Below, one piece after another: positions 33,307 through 41,891 of a stretch of DNA of 47,022 bases. Under the pieces are notes generated by a model. It ran no database searches, was not told where the DNA came from, and was given only the letters and a program-made list of their open reading frames with translations. Both the position numbers and the translations under genes were made by a program. How positions within the stretch are numbered: position 1 is the stretch's first letter; every line of letters starts with the position of its first letter. The stretch comes from Pseudomonas tremae (GTDB taxonomy: Bacteria > Pseudomonadota > Gammaproteobacteria > Pseudomonadales > Pseudomonadaceae): assembly GCF_001401155.1 (NCBI RefSeq), contig NZ_LJRO01000173.1:1-47022 (forward strand), in the 5' to 3' direction.

Positions 33307-33860
33307 GGATTGGTCACCAGCATTTGGATGCCGGTTACCCGGCTGAGATGTTTGGCAAAGGCCTTGCGGTAATTGGCTGCTGGAGCGCCGCCGGCAGGGC
33401 GGTGATAGCGTCCGGCTACGGTGATCCAGTCACCGCCAAGCGCGCGCAGTTCGGCGAGCATTTGTGCAGCTACATCGAGGTTCTTGTAGGGATTGAGTGC
33501 GTCGCACGGATTGCTTGATTTAAATCTCTGGCCGTTCCAGCCCATGTTGACCTGACCTAATCCGACGTCGACCCGCTTGGGACCCGCCTGCGCGAGTGCG
33601 ATGATAAGTGCGGTGCAGGCATCGGCACGGGTTGCAAAACGATAACTAGCGCCGGCAACGTTCAGCGTCCAAGGCCACGGGACCCGTTGGCCCCGCAGTG
33701 GGGTCCCACTTTCCTGCAGTGCCACCGAGTAGAGCACTTCCGACGGAATGTTCGCTGCGCGGGCAGCCAACTGATAAGCCGGCGGGGGAAGCTCGGCTGC
33801 ATGGCTTGTCAACACGAAGCACAGCAGGGCAAGGCCTGCCCACGTCACTGACGCAGCCAT
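33303..33860 (-). CDS. lytic transglycosylase of the transfer system (SLT domain)
   Basis: From MAASVTWAGLALLCFVLTSH (33860) the protein has 185 residues: signal peptide to about residue 22, then a soluble lytic transglycosylase domain with the catalytic Glu E50 in YSVALQESG and the family block VGLGQVNMGWNG. It would cut peptidoglycan locally to let the secretion channel pass, the VirB1 role. The open frame extends 20 codons further upstream inside the TIGR03759 gene, but the chosen start puts the signal peptide at the N terminus. The overlap with the preceding gene is 16 bp. Confidence 0.9.
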   Translation of the reverse strand: MAASVTWAGLALLCFVLTSHAAELPPPAYQLAARAANIPSEVLYSVALQESGTPLRGQRVPWPWTLNVAGASYRFATRADACTALIIALAQAGPKRVDVGLGQVNMGWNGQRFKSSNPCDALNPYKNLDVAAQMLAELRALGGDWITVAGRYHRPAGGAPAANYRKAFAKHLSRVTGIQMLVTNP

Positions 33861-34591
33861 TGCCCATTCACCTCTCGCACAACGGCCGGTAACTCGCCAC
33901 CCAAGCTCAGGCCAAGCCAACGTCCACCGTCATGGTTGAGGGTGATTTGTCGGGTTCTGACATTCGCAGGGTCGATCCCCGAGACAATCGCCCAGTTGCG
34001 AATTCGCTCATCGTCGTTCTGGCTACCCACCATGTACACGTCAAACGGCTGCTTCTGAGCTTGAAGGGCCTTAACCCGAACTGAGCACTCCGGGCAATCG
34101 TCCTTGACGAACACTGCCAATCGGCCATTGCCCTGGTTAGCAGGGCTTGCGGTCGCCCCTTGGGGCGCCGAACTGGCGATGGGCATCAGATTGGGATAGA
34201 GGCGTTTAAAGGCATCGTCATATGCGCGTTGATACGCCAATTCTTTTGCCGTGCGCTGCGCCTCGGCTTTGACCTGGAGCTCTGCATACCGCCGGCGCTC
34301 TTCATCATTGCGGGCTTCGATACCCAATGCAGTCAGCGGATCCAGCCCGGGGGAATACACACCTCGTGAACTCTGCATCAGCGTTTGATAGCGCTGCCAT
34401 TCCTGAGGACTCAGGTTCCAGTCTCGTGCCAGCATCTCGTCGCTCGATTGCGACTGGCTGTCCAGCAAGGCGCTCTGGTGCTCTCTACTGGTGGACTGTG
34501 CGGAGGTGTTGGTTGCAGCGTTGGCCATGCCAGCTGCTGTGATCAGGATGACTCCCGTCATTGTGAACATTCGCAGGTTGTAAACGGTCAT
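33845..34591 (-). CDS. ICE transfer protein, TIGR03759 type
   Basis: This 248-residue exported protein has a signal peptide (ending GMANA, about 25), a helical middle containing ARDWNLSPQEWQRYQTLMQS and GLDPLTALGIEA, and a C-terminal thioredoxin-like part with CPEC (DDCPECSVRVKAL). These features match the TIGR03759 family of ICE proteins. AGAGG precedes the ATG at 34591. The CPEC pair suggests a redox or disulphide role, which is inference. Confidence 0.88.
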   Translation of the reverse strand: MTVYNLRMFTMTGVILITAAGMANAATNTSAQSTSREHQSALLDSQSQSSDEMLARDWNLSPQEWQRYQTLMQSSRGVYSPGLDPLTALGIEARNDEERRRYAELQVKAEAQRTAKELAYQRAYDDAFKRLYPNLMPIASSAPQGATASPANQGNGRLAVFVKDDCPECSVRVKALQAQKQPFDVYMVGSQNDDERIRNWAIVSGIDPANVRTRQITLNHDGGRWLGLSLGGELPAVVREVNGQWLRQ

Positions 34592-34599
34592 GTGAACCT

Positions 34600-35310
34600 C
34601 TAAGGGCGCAGGGGCAGAATGCGGGTTGAGCCATTGATGCTGAACAGGGCGCGCGAATCATCCAGGCTGTTGAGCTGCCAGTTGCTCCCCGCGACCATGT
34701 CGCCCGGGCGTATCAGGTTCAGTTGACTCAGTTGAGTGCTGCCAGGCGGGGCAACTGACAAGAAACGTTCGCCTCCGCGATACTCCACACCCACCACCGA
34801 AAACGGTGGAGGAGCCTCCGGAACTTTGCTTTGTGCTGTTGATTTGCGGGAGGGGGGTGGAGTCTTTGGCTTGGCTGCAGAGATTTGAACAGATGCTGGT
34901 TTAGCCGCACGCAGGTCTTGGAGTTTCACCTGCAGCTCTTCGATCCTAGCAGCCATTACCACAACTTCTTGCATTGAGGCACCCTGTTGGGCAGCGTCCT
35001 TCGCCGCCTCCTGCACCTGCTTCAGGAGGGCTTGAACGGCATCGATGCGGTTGGAAAGAGCCTGCTGGCCAGCCCTGAAATCATCGATGGTCACGGACTT
35101 CAGCTGGCTGGCAGCATCGAGCCGGTCATCCACGCCATTGATGCGTTGGGTGATGGCGTTGACGGTTTCCAGGTTTGCAGCTGATTCGAAACCTGTTTTC
35201 AGGTGGAGAATCTGCCACTGCTGGTAGATCAGCATGCCGATCAGGACGATCAGGGCCAGGATTTGCAGTACGGTGGCGCGGGAAAGAGAAGGGCGCAGTG
35301 GCAGCTTCAT
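34600..35310 (-). CDS. PilP/GspC-like membrane protein, first gene of the transfer operon
   Basis: This 236-residue protein has one N-terminal membrane helix (about 14-32), a periplasmic coiled coil (about 45-115, AITQRINGVDDRLDAASQLK and following), a Lys/Pro/Ser linker and a small C-terminal beta domain (VVGVEYRGGERFLSVAPPGS, then IRPGDMV) that resembles the homology region of GspC/PilP-type proteins. The ATG at 35310 follows GAGG; an in-frame GTG lies four codons earlier. It heads the block, with the promoter expected in 35311-35680. The assignment is by domain layout. Confidence 0.7.
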   Translation of the reverse strand: MKLPLRPSLSRATVLQILALIVLIGMLIYQQWQILHLKTGFESAANLETVNAITQRINGVDDRLDAASQLKSVTIDDFRAGQQALSNRIDAVQALLKQVQEAAKDAAQQGASMQEVVVMAARIEELQVKLQDLRAAKPASVQISAAKPKTPPPSRKSTAQSKVPEAPPPFSVVGVEYRGGERFLSVAPPGSTQLSQLNLIRPGDMVAGSNWQLNSLDDSRALFSINGSTRILPLRP

Positions 35311-35679
35311 GGAGGACCTCACTCAAGATGTGAGGCACGTTCGCAAAAGTGGCCCATCTGTGCAGCAGCAAACCATTATTGTATTTGAAAAGGTTTACGT
35401 ATTGAGTGTGTGGTCGAAGTCCCTCGTGTAACAATGCCCCACATTAATCGCAAACCCTGAGTCTTCACTTTGAGCACGGAAAACACCCCGGCAAAAATTT
35501 CAGAATTGAAAGGCCTTAACCGTCAATACCCCACTGGGTTAAGTCCTGATCCTTCGCAGCAGCATCTATCACATTGTTGAAAAGCTGAGATCAGCGCTAA
35601 GGGCGCACGCCTGGTCGGACCGGTCGAGAGTGGATCATCGCTTCCCGCCGACCTGGATGACGTAGCGCGCCCACAAGAT
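35311..35679. other. 369-bp intergenic region between the transfer operon and hopAB
   Basis: No gene is supported. It should hold the leftward promoter of the transfer operon (an A/T-rich TACAAT-containing stretch lies on the minus strand near 35375-35400). The right edge abuts the Hrp box of the hopAB fragment. Confidence 0.4.
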
Positions 35680-35708
35680 GGAACTTTTTCTTGCCCAGTT
35701 GCCACCTA
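35680..35708 (+). promoter_or_regulatory. Hrp box of the hopAB fragment
   Basis: GGAACT-N16-CCACCTA fits the HrpL consensus with the tolerated T at position six. It is 50 bp upstream of the ATG at 35759, almost the same spacing as the hopG box. Confidence 0.9.
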
Positions 35709-35758
35709 TTTTGCAGAGTAACTTATCCTGCAAGCCAGTAAACGGAGAGAATCAGCAC

Positions 35759-36244
35759 ATGGTGGGTATCAACAGAGCGGGGACATCTGGCGCTTATTTT
35801 GGTGGGCGCACCGAGTCTGAGCCAGCGCGCGCTCGCGACTCCAGCAGCGCGAGCCCCTCGAACAGTCCGCAGGTACCGCCTACTTCGACGGTGCCAGCCG
35901 GACGTGAAAGGCTTTTACAACGGTCCACGGCGTTGTCGAGCCGAATCAGAAAGGAGCTCGAGCAGAGCTTCCCGACAGCGGAGGAAGCCAGAGCACGCAA
36001 CAGGCAGCAGGCTAATAGCATCGTTCATGGGTTGGTCGAGTCGGGCGCTGATCTTAATCATTTTCACACCATGCTCAAAAGTGCAATGGATAACCACGCG
36101 GTGGCTTTTTCTCGAGTCGAACATGGTATCTTGCTTCAACATTTTCCTAACATGGTTACGGCTGGAATCCGCAGTGACTCGGTGCTCGCTAACGAACTCT
36201 GTCAGGCAGTTCGTAAAGCGGTTCGTGCAGGTCGTTACAGTTAG
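35759..36244 (+). CDS. hopAB: truncated HopAB-family type III effector (N-terminal part with Pto-binding domain)
   Basis: The 161-residue product begins MVGINRAGTSGAYFGGRTES, matching the start of AvrPtoB/HopAB proteins. A Ser/Pro-rich type III secretion region (about 1-55) is followed by the helical segment GLVESGADLNHFHTMLKSAM and AVAFSRVEHGILLQHFPNM, equivalent to the first kinase-binding (Pto-interacting) domain, including the Phe of AVAF. It stops right after this domain, so the second kinase-binding region and the C-terminal E3 ubiquitin-ligase domain are missing (full-length HopAB proteins are about 370-560 residues). GGAGA precedes the ATG and an Hrp box drives it. It could be a secreted mini-effector or a decaying gene. 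An open frame upstream of 35759 runs through the promoter and is not used. Confidence 0.85.
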   Translation: MVGINRAGTSGAYFGGRTESEPARARDSSSASPSNSPQVPPTSTVPAGRERLLQRSTALSSRIRKELEQSFPTAEEARARNRQQANSIVHGLVESGADLNHFHTMLKSAMDNHAVAFSRVEHGILLQHFPNMVTAGIRSDSVLANELCQAVRKAVRAGRYS

Positions 36245-36343
36245 GTGTAGCGGCTTGCATTCGAAAACAGCCGTGCTCGCAATCAGCGCAATTTTCGGCT
36301 CAGACTAATTGCGAGCGAGCTTGCCTTCAGCCGCATCGGCTTG

Positions 36344-36373
36344 ATGCATAGGAATTTCAAGATGCCTATGCAT
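36344..36373. repeat. 29-bp dyad-like site, copy B
   Basis: ATGCATAGG and CCTATGCAT form a perfect 9-bp inverted repeat around AATTTCAAGATG. The reverse complement matches 3761-3789 at 25 of 29 positions. Confidence 0.6.
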
Positions 36374-36481
36374 GGGGTCGATAGAGAAAACGGACAAAAT
36401 CGTACGCTAAGCATTCGACGTGTCAGGTTGAGGCCATAGATATTGACGCCACGGCGTCAGAGAATGCAGAAAAAGACCCTA

Positions 36482-36498
36482 GGTTTTGTACGAAAAGT
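36482..36498. repeat. solo IS-end-like sequence
   Basis: CTA followed by GGTTTTGTACGAAAAGT closely matches the right ends of the IS5-family relics at 19198 and 27506 (GGCTCTGTACGAAAGT and GGCTCTGTACGTAAAGT). No transposase remnant is attached. Confidence 0.5.
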
Positions 36499-36578
36499 CG
36501 GTGCGGGTAGAATTTGAAATTCCTAAGCGTCAAGACTAAATCTCGAATAATCTGACGAGATACTAGCACCTACGCGAT

Positions 36579-37904
36579 ATGAAAAAGCGGGCTCCATACC
36601 TCATGAAAAAACTTTCCCCCCTGTTTGCCATTCTATTTTTCTGTAAAAGCGTATCGGCAGAAACATCACATGAAGAACAGGAGATGGCTTCCTATATCGA
36701 CAACCATGGAGCTGAACAGATTGCGTTGCTCGAGAAGCTCGTCAACATCAATAGCGGTACCGACAACGTTGACGGCGTCATCAAGGTAGGTGATTTGATG
36801 AAGCCGGAGCTGGAGGCACTTGGTTTTGAGACATCCTGGCACAAGCTGCCGTCCGGAATGAATCACGCCGGGAGCCTTGTCGCGGTGCATGATGGCGACA
36901 AGTCTGCAAAACGTATTCTGCTCATAGGTCATATGGATACAGTTTTTCCCGAAACAAGCAGCTTTCAGAAGTTCACCTACCTTAATGCCGGCAAACAGGC
37001 TAAGGGGCCTGGCGTCATTGACGACAAAGGCGGTCTGGTCACGATGCTTTACGCTTTGCAAGCGCTAAAACATAGCGGTGACCTGGAAAAAATGAGTATC
37101 TCAGTGGTGCTGATCGGCGATGAAGAGCTGGCAGCCAAGCCGACCGATATATCCAGGGAATGGCTGATTGCAGAGGCAAAGAAAAGTGCCATTGCTATGG
37201 GATTTGAATTTGCTTTGTCACCTAATCAACTTATTACCGAGCGTCGAGGACTGAGCGAATGGTTTCTGACAAGCACCGGTGTAGACAAACACTCTGCAAC
37301 TATTTTTCAGCCTGAAACCGGTTTTGGTGCAGTCTACGAGTCGGCGCGCGTGCTTGACGAAATTCGCTCAAAACTTTCTGGTGAGTCAGACTTGACAATC
37401 AATCCTGGCCTCGTTCTTGGCGGCTCTTCCGTACGGGAAGATGTGGCTGGTGGTGAAGGAACTGCCCTAGGCAGAAAAACCACAGTCGCCAGAATAGCCA
37501 CCGTACACGGCGACCTCCGTTTCAGTAGTGAACAGCAGAGAAGCGCTGCCGAAGCCCGCCTCAAGGAGATAGCCAGCCGTTCGTTACCAAAAACCAATAG
37601 TGATTTAAAAATTAAAGCCATCATGCCGGTCATGGCTGATCGCGAAAGCAATCGCGAATTGCTGTTAGCCTACAGCCAGGTCAGCCAAGATCTCAATGGG
37701 CCAGTTCTGGAGTCGGCGCCGTCAGCAGAAAGAGGTGGGGCAGACATCTCCTATGTGAGCAACTATGTAACCGCAAGTTTGGATGGGCTAGGCGCGTGGG
37801 GCGAAGGCGCGCACAGCGAAAATGAAACCGTCGAACTGGGTTCATTTCCCGTGGTAACAAAGCGGGCTGCTATCTTCCTCAGCCGTTACAGTAAATTACA
37901 ATAG
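36579..37904 (+). CDS. exported M20-family carboxypeptidase (glutamate carboxypeptidase-like)
   Basis: This 441-residue zinc peptidase resembles carboxypeptidase G2-type enzymes, which cleave C-terminal glutamate from N-acyl or peptide substrates. An N-terminal signal peptide ends SVSA (about residue 27), so it acts in the periplasm or outside. Metal and catalytic residues are visible: H118 and D120 (LIGHMDTVFP), D148 (GPGVIDDKGG), E182/E183 (IGDEE) and a late His in WGEGAHSENE. The central dimerisation lid is present. A second ATG eight codons in (36603) would give a more compact signal peptide. The gene stands alone beside the hopAB fragment, with no Hrp box. A role with glutamyl compounds made by the rtx-like cluster is possible but unproven. 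Confidence 0.85.
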   Translation: MKKRAPYLMKKLSPLFAILFFCKSVSAETSHEEQEMASYIDNHGAEQIALLEKLVNINSGTDNVDGVIKVGDLMKPELEALGFETSWHKLPSGMNHAGSLVAVHDGDKSAKRILLIGHMDTVFPETSSFQKFTYLNAGKQAKGPGVIDDKGGLVTMLYALQALKHSGDLEKMSISVVLIGDEELAAKPTDISREWLIAEAKKSAIAMGFEFALSPNQLITERRGLSEWFLTSTGVDKHSATIFQPETGFGAVYESARVLDEIRSKLSGESDLTINPGLVLGGSSVREDVAGGEGTALGRKTTVARIATVHGDLRFSSEQQRSAAEARLKEIASRSLPKTNSDLKIKAIMPVMADRESNRELLLAYSQVSQDLNGPVLESAPSAERGGADISYVSNYVTASLDGLGAWGEGAHSENETVELGSFPVVTKRAAIFLSRYSKLQ

Positions 37905-38016
37905 TCTTGACTCGCATATGCGTACCTACAGGTCTAACACTAGTCCTGGGAGGGTCGATTAGATCCACGCTATGAGCCATTGGCCGTTTCTACAAATGGC
38001 TGCCGGCCAACACCAA

Positions 38017-38040
38017 CAAAAAGGCCACCCAAAGGTGGCC
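38017..38040 (-). terminator. Rho-independent terminator of the helicase gene
   Basis: The minus strand reads GGCCACC-TTTG-GGTGGCC followed by TTTTT, starting five bases after the helicase stop codon. It is a strong stem of 7 bp with a U run. Confidence 0.9.
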
Positions 38041-38044
38041 ATGT

Positions 38045-40303
38045 TCAAGCGTTTATGAGTTGCCTGGCGAGCGCCATTTCTACAGAATCACCGTCCTGAT
38101 TCAACGAGTCCAGCCCGGACTCTGGAACATCTCCTGACGTACTCTGCGATACGGCGATCTTCTTGGCCAGCAGCTGCAGGCAGGTGATTTGAGAACTGCC
38201 GATGTATCCGAAAAAGATCACCCTGACGTCCTGCTTCTGTCCGATCCTCCATGACCGCCTTGCCGCTTGTTGCACCGTGTAGACGCTGTAACCCGTCTGC
38301 ATGAACGCAATGGTCGGAAAGTCGAGCAGATCCAGGCCGGTTTTGACGAGCTCCGGATTGGTGATCAGTACGTCGACGCCTCGATCAACCTGGTCAAGGA
38401 TCCAGTCCTCACGCCTGGCGGTGTCCACCGATGCACGCAGCACTGCCACCTTCAGTCCCGATTGCTCGAGCATCCGCTTCAGGCGGCTCGTGGTGTCTCT
38501 GGTACCCGTGTAAACCGAGTAGGCCAGAACCTTGCGGTTCCTGGCTTTTTCAGCAAGACATAGGTCCAGAAGGGCCTGTTCCTTCGGCATGAGCTCGTCA
38601 TCATCGAAGACCGACGGCACGAAAGCCAACGTGTCTCTGGATCGAGGATGTTTCACCACCTCAGGTCGAAAGCAGCAGTCCGGCCATGCCAACAGCACGT
38701 TCAACACCACCCCTAACAGCGTCGTATCTCTACGGGCCAGCGCCTGCCGAAGCTCGACGGTCAATGTCTGGGCAAGCTTACGGTGAGCCGCCTCCTGGTC
38801 TGGAGACATCGGAACATCAATGAACTCCTCCCGGTAACCAGGTAGCACGTTGCCGCCGATATCATTGAGTTTCAGGAACACAGTGAAGGGTAGAACGAAG
38901 CGGTGAATGCCTTTCGGGCCGAACCCCGGAGCTTTGACCGTCCGCACTGAGAGTTTCTTACCTTTGGCAGTCTTGTGAGAACTGCCATCACGCTCGGTGT
39001 AGATATCCTTCAGTACCCCGTGATCCCGCATAAAAGACATCGCCGCCGGCGCCATGCTTCCTCGCGCGTTGGGCTGATAGCCGTCCTCGATCATACGTCT
39101 GGTGAGGATTCGGAACAGGAGGTAGAACAGATCGTCTGCATACCCGCCCATCAGAGTGCCGGTAAGCATCACAGTCTTTCGAGCTTTGGCTGCGAGCACG
39201 CCCATAGCCTGACCTTGTGCCGATCCACTGTTTTTGTACTCATGCCCCTCGTCCACGACCAGTAGGTCGAAGCACCCGTCAGGTAGGTAGCGCTTGATGA
39301 ATTCAGTGGGCTGGTAACCACCCTCGCCGAACCCGAACTCGATGTTGGCCATTGCGCGCTCCATGCGCTTGGCCTGGCGGTCGCTGAAGATGAAATTGCC
39401 CTTGGCGTCCATCAGGTTGATGAACTCAGAGACATTGTCCAGAAGCATCGAGGCGAGAAAGTCTTCGCCGAAGTCTGATAAAAGCCGTTCTGCACGAACA
39501 GGTCCGATCGTAGGGATGCGGCACATCGACTTGAGGATCGTGCTGCGGCGGCTGCCGCCATCTGGTTTGCCCGGACGCATCAGCGTCCATAAAGCGGCAT
39601 CACAGTGATCGCAGCGTCGACGTCGCTCTTCACGCTGGAATTCCTCAGCGGTGATCAGATTACCTTCCTGGTCCTGAAGCAGACGTCCACAATCTGGACA
39701 CGCTGCCAGGCTCCTTCCACCGCCGGCACGTCGCTGCCAAAAGGCCAGACGCCAGTGGAACCCCATCCGCATCCGCACGCGGCCGAGAATAAAGAACTCC
39801 TGACGTCCGTCGTAGGTATCACCCAGTTGATCGCGCAGCTTCAGCAGCTTGACCAGGGTATCCGGTCCGTTGAGCACCCAGACACGAGCGTCAGGGATGG
39901 TTTCGAGGATCTCGCGCCGCCACTTGTAGACCAGGTGCGGAGGCGCGATGACCATCGTCCTGCGATAACCAGCTCCATGCATGACTGCAGCGAGCGCGAT
40001 GGCCATCATTGTTTTGCCGGTACCCATCTCGGCATTGATGATGCCAGCCTGCTCATTCTGATCGAGCAAAAGCGCGGCAATTGCCTGGACCACTTGGGCC
40101 TGGGCAGGGAAGGGCTGTCGTTTGAGGCCCTCCAGCACCCACTGCCGAGCCGGATTGTCGATGCCGGCATAGACCGGTGGATTGGAGCGGTTGAGTGAAT
40201 CCAGAAGTTCGTCACCAAACTCCTCGATAAACTCAGTGAGCCCAATGTTCAAAGTTGGCACACAAGGGTGGCCTGCAGGCGCAGCCCAAGGCAGGTCGTT
40301 CAT
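38045..40303 (-). CDS. SNF2-type superfamily 2 helicase of the ICE backbone
   Basis: This 752-residue SF2 helicase has Walker A in NAEMGTGKTMMAIALA (K97), a DEGH-type motif II (VVDEGHEYKN), and a helicase C domain ending QAARRSWRIGQKQDV, the motif VI of SNF2-like ATPases. A CxxC...CxxC pair (CPDCGRLLQD and RRRCDHCDAALW, about residues 200-240) forms a probable zinc ribbon inserted in the first domain. Such helicases are constant backbone genes in PFGI-1/PAPI-type islands, next to the DUF6094 protein; their exact role (DNA processing or replication) is not known to me. GGAG precedes the ATG. The gene ends at a clear terminator. Confidence 0.88.
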   Translation of the reverse strand: MNDLPWAAPAGHPCVPTLNIGLTEFIEEFGDELLDSLNRSNPPVYAGIDNPARQWVLEGLKRQPFPAQAQVVQAIAALLLDQNEQAGIINAEMGTGKTMMAIALAAVMHGAGYRRTMVIAPPHLVYKWRREILETIPDARVWVLNGPDTLVKLLKLRDQLGDTYDGRQEFFILGRVRMRMGFHWRLAFWQRRAGGGRSLAACPDCGRLLQDQEGNLITAEEFQREERRRRCDHCDAALWTLMRPGKPDGGSRRSTILKSMCRIPTIGPVRAERLLSDFGEDFLASMLLDNVSEFINLMDAKGNFIFSDRQAKRMERAMANIEFGFGEGGYQPTEFIKRYLPDGCFDLLVVDEGHEYKNSGSAQGQAMGVLAAKARKTVMLTGTLMGGYADDLFYLLFRILTRRMIEDGYQPNARGSMAPAAMSFMRDHGVLKDIYTERDGSSHKTAKGKKLSVRTVKAPGFGPKGIHRFVLPFTVFLKLNDIGGNVLPGYREEFIDVPMSPDQEAAHRKLAQTLTVELRQALARRDTTLLGVVLNVLLAWPDCCFRPEVVKHPRSRDTLAFVPSVFDDDELMPKEQALLDLCLAEKARNRKVLAYSVYTGTRDTTSRLKRMLEQSGLKVAVLRASVDTARREDWILDQVDRGVDVLITNPELVKTGLDLLDFPTIAFMQTGYSVYTVQQAARRSWRIGQKQDVRVIFFGYIGSSQITCLQLLAKKIAVSQSTSGDVPESGLDSLNQDGDSVEMALARQLINA

Positions 40304-40410
40304 GATGTTTCTCCACTAATGTGTTAAACAGGGCATGCACGACACCACCAAGGGTATTGTTCATACCCTGAGGTGCGGTTTGATGGTTAAAAGGTCTTGA
40401 TAAAGTTTTG

Positions 40411-41862
40411 TCAGTAGTCAGATGGCAACAGGACTGTTGTTACTGAGCGATCAGACTCGGTAATGATCCAGAGTCTGGTCTCATCCTCTGCGTCGATGTC
40501 ATACCCGGAAAACAATCGGCCATCAGCACTCAGTGCTTGCTGGTTGCTGTCCCAGTCGTCGTTCGAAATCTCGCCCCAATCGCCCTGCGCGTGACGCCGC
40601 AGGTACTGCCTCACGTCGAGAGAGCTATTTTGAAGCAGACTTTGAACGCTGTGCGTGAGCATCACACGGCCCAGTTCAATTGAAGCCATCTGACTACGTG
40701 CAGTAGTGTTTGAGGTGGTTTCGTGTGTAGCTGGTGTTGTCGCATCCGAGCTGATGGTCAGTGCGTACCCTAGATAGGATGAGCCTGGCGTCATATCCCA
40801 TGCCCGAATCCTGGGCACAAAACGATCAGTCAAGATCCGGGTCTCAAACACGTTGCCGTCCTCGTCCTCAGTGAATTCGGTCTTGGGAACCTTATCCTTG
40901 TAAGTGTCGCCCTTGAGCACCAGGACACGCCCGGAACGAGAGGTCACTACACCAGTTATGGCTCCAGCAGCGAGTGCCAGTGCCAAGTGCCACCGTGAAA
41001 GTGCCTTCACCGGGGCCCGCGGTTGAGCGCCAGTCTGGCCAAAGTGCAGCGTGAAATCAGGCCATAGGCCTCTCAGACGAAGAACCTCTTCACTGAATTG
41101 CTCGGGTTCAAGAGTGATTCGGTAGAAGTGTTCCAGGTCATTAGCGATCGGCAGGACAGCGTATTGCTCCCATGGCCAAGTGGCCGGTAGCAGATCAGCA
41201 GCTTCTTCCCCGGATCCGATTGCCCGCAGATACTCACGCATCGCCGCCAGTTCCCGGGGTCTTGCCAGATCCTGACGCCGTACCCTGATTCCGAATATCA
41301 CGACCTGTTTGAACGTCCGGTCTACCGCGGCGCAGATCCGCAGCCCGGTAAAGTGATTGGTGAGCCAGCCACACAGCTCGTCGTCCAGCACGTAGTGAGG
41401 AACGATGAATACCATCACCCCTCCGTACTGAAGCAACGGCAGTGACCGTTGATAAAATGCCTTCTCCAGCCTTTTGCGGCCGCTACCCTGGTACTGTGAA
41501 GCGCCAGAGTGATCAGCGACCAGATCCCCGTAAGGAGGGTTGAGCCAGAGCAGTCCGAAGGACTGTCGAGAGATCATGGTGTCCATCAAGTCACCCTGCA
41601 GCACTCGGTCTAGCAACGTTTTCGAGTGATCAGCGCGCTCTTTGTCGTACTCAACCGCATACGTCTCTGTTCGGTCTCGCTCCAGTCGGTGTGCGACCTC
41701 AGACAAAGCCACTCCTTCTCCCGAGCACGGATCAAGAATCCGCATCCGTCCCGAGGTCGCCGGCAACAATGCCTGCAGAGTGCGCTCCAGAGTCAGTTCG
41801 TCAGTCGGGTAATAGCCGTTGCGTGCAAAATTACGGGCAAGCCGTGAGAACATCAAAGCCAT
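40411..41862 (-). CDS. DUF6094-type putative DNA methyltransferase
   Basis: This 483-residue protein has an N-terminal Rossmann-type methyltransferase fold: motif I DPCSGEGVAL (about 44-53), an acidic AVEYDKERA end of strand 2 and the catalytic NPPY motif at 108-111 (LLWLNPPYGDLV), as in N6-adenine DNA methylases. The C-terminal 270 residues are specific to the DUF6094 family found on these islands. It may modify island or host DNA, but no restriction partner is near, and its catalytic activity is unproven. AAGGAG lies 8 bases before the ATG. It is followed on the same strand by the SNF2-type helicase, a pairing conserved in related islands. Confidence 0.85.
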   Translation of the reverse strand: MALMFSRLARNFARNGYYPTDELTLERTLQALLPATSGRMRILDPCSGEGVALSEVAHRLERDRTETYAVEYDKERADHSKTLLDRVLQGDLMDTMISRQSFGLLWLNPPYGDLVADHSGASQYQGSGRKRLEKAFYQRSLPLLQYGGVMVFIVPHYVLDDELCGWLTNHFTGLRICAAVDRTFKQVVIFGIRVRRQDLARPRELAAMREYLRAIGSGEEAADLLPATWPWEQYAVLPIANDLEHFYRITLEPEQFSEEVLRLRGLWPDFTLHFGQTGAQPRAPVKALSRWHLALALAAGAITGVVTSRSGRVLVLKGDTYKDKVPKTEFTEDEDGNVFETRILTDRFVPRIRAWDMTPGSSYLGYALTISSDATTPATHETTSNTTARSQMASIELGRVMLTHSVQSLLQNSSLDVRQYLRRHAQGDWGEISNDDWDSNQQALSADGRLFSGYDIDAEDETRLWIITESDRSVTTVLLPSDY

Positions 41863-41891
41863 GGTTGGCTCCTTGGACTGGTGGGCGTGAA

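Larger units (their letters stand above)
36245..36578. other. 334-bp intergenic region after the hopAB fragment
   Basis: No gene is supported. It holds the second copy of the 29-bp dyad site (36344-36373) and, at 36482, a solo copy of the IS5-relic terminal sequence (GGTTTTGTACGAAAAGT). No trace of the missing hopAB 3' half is recognisable. Confidence 0.5.

Noticed and set aside
39605..40198. 197-codon plus-strand frame opposite the SNF2-type helicase
   Set aside because: It is a shadow of the helicase frame; the helicase motifs are intact on the other strand.
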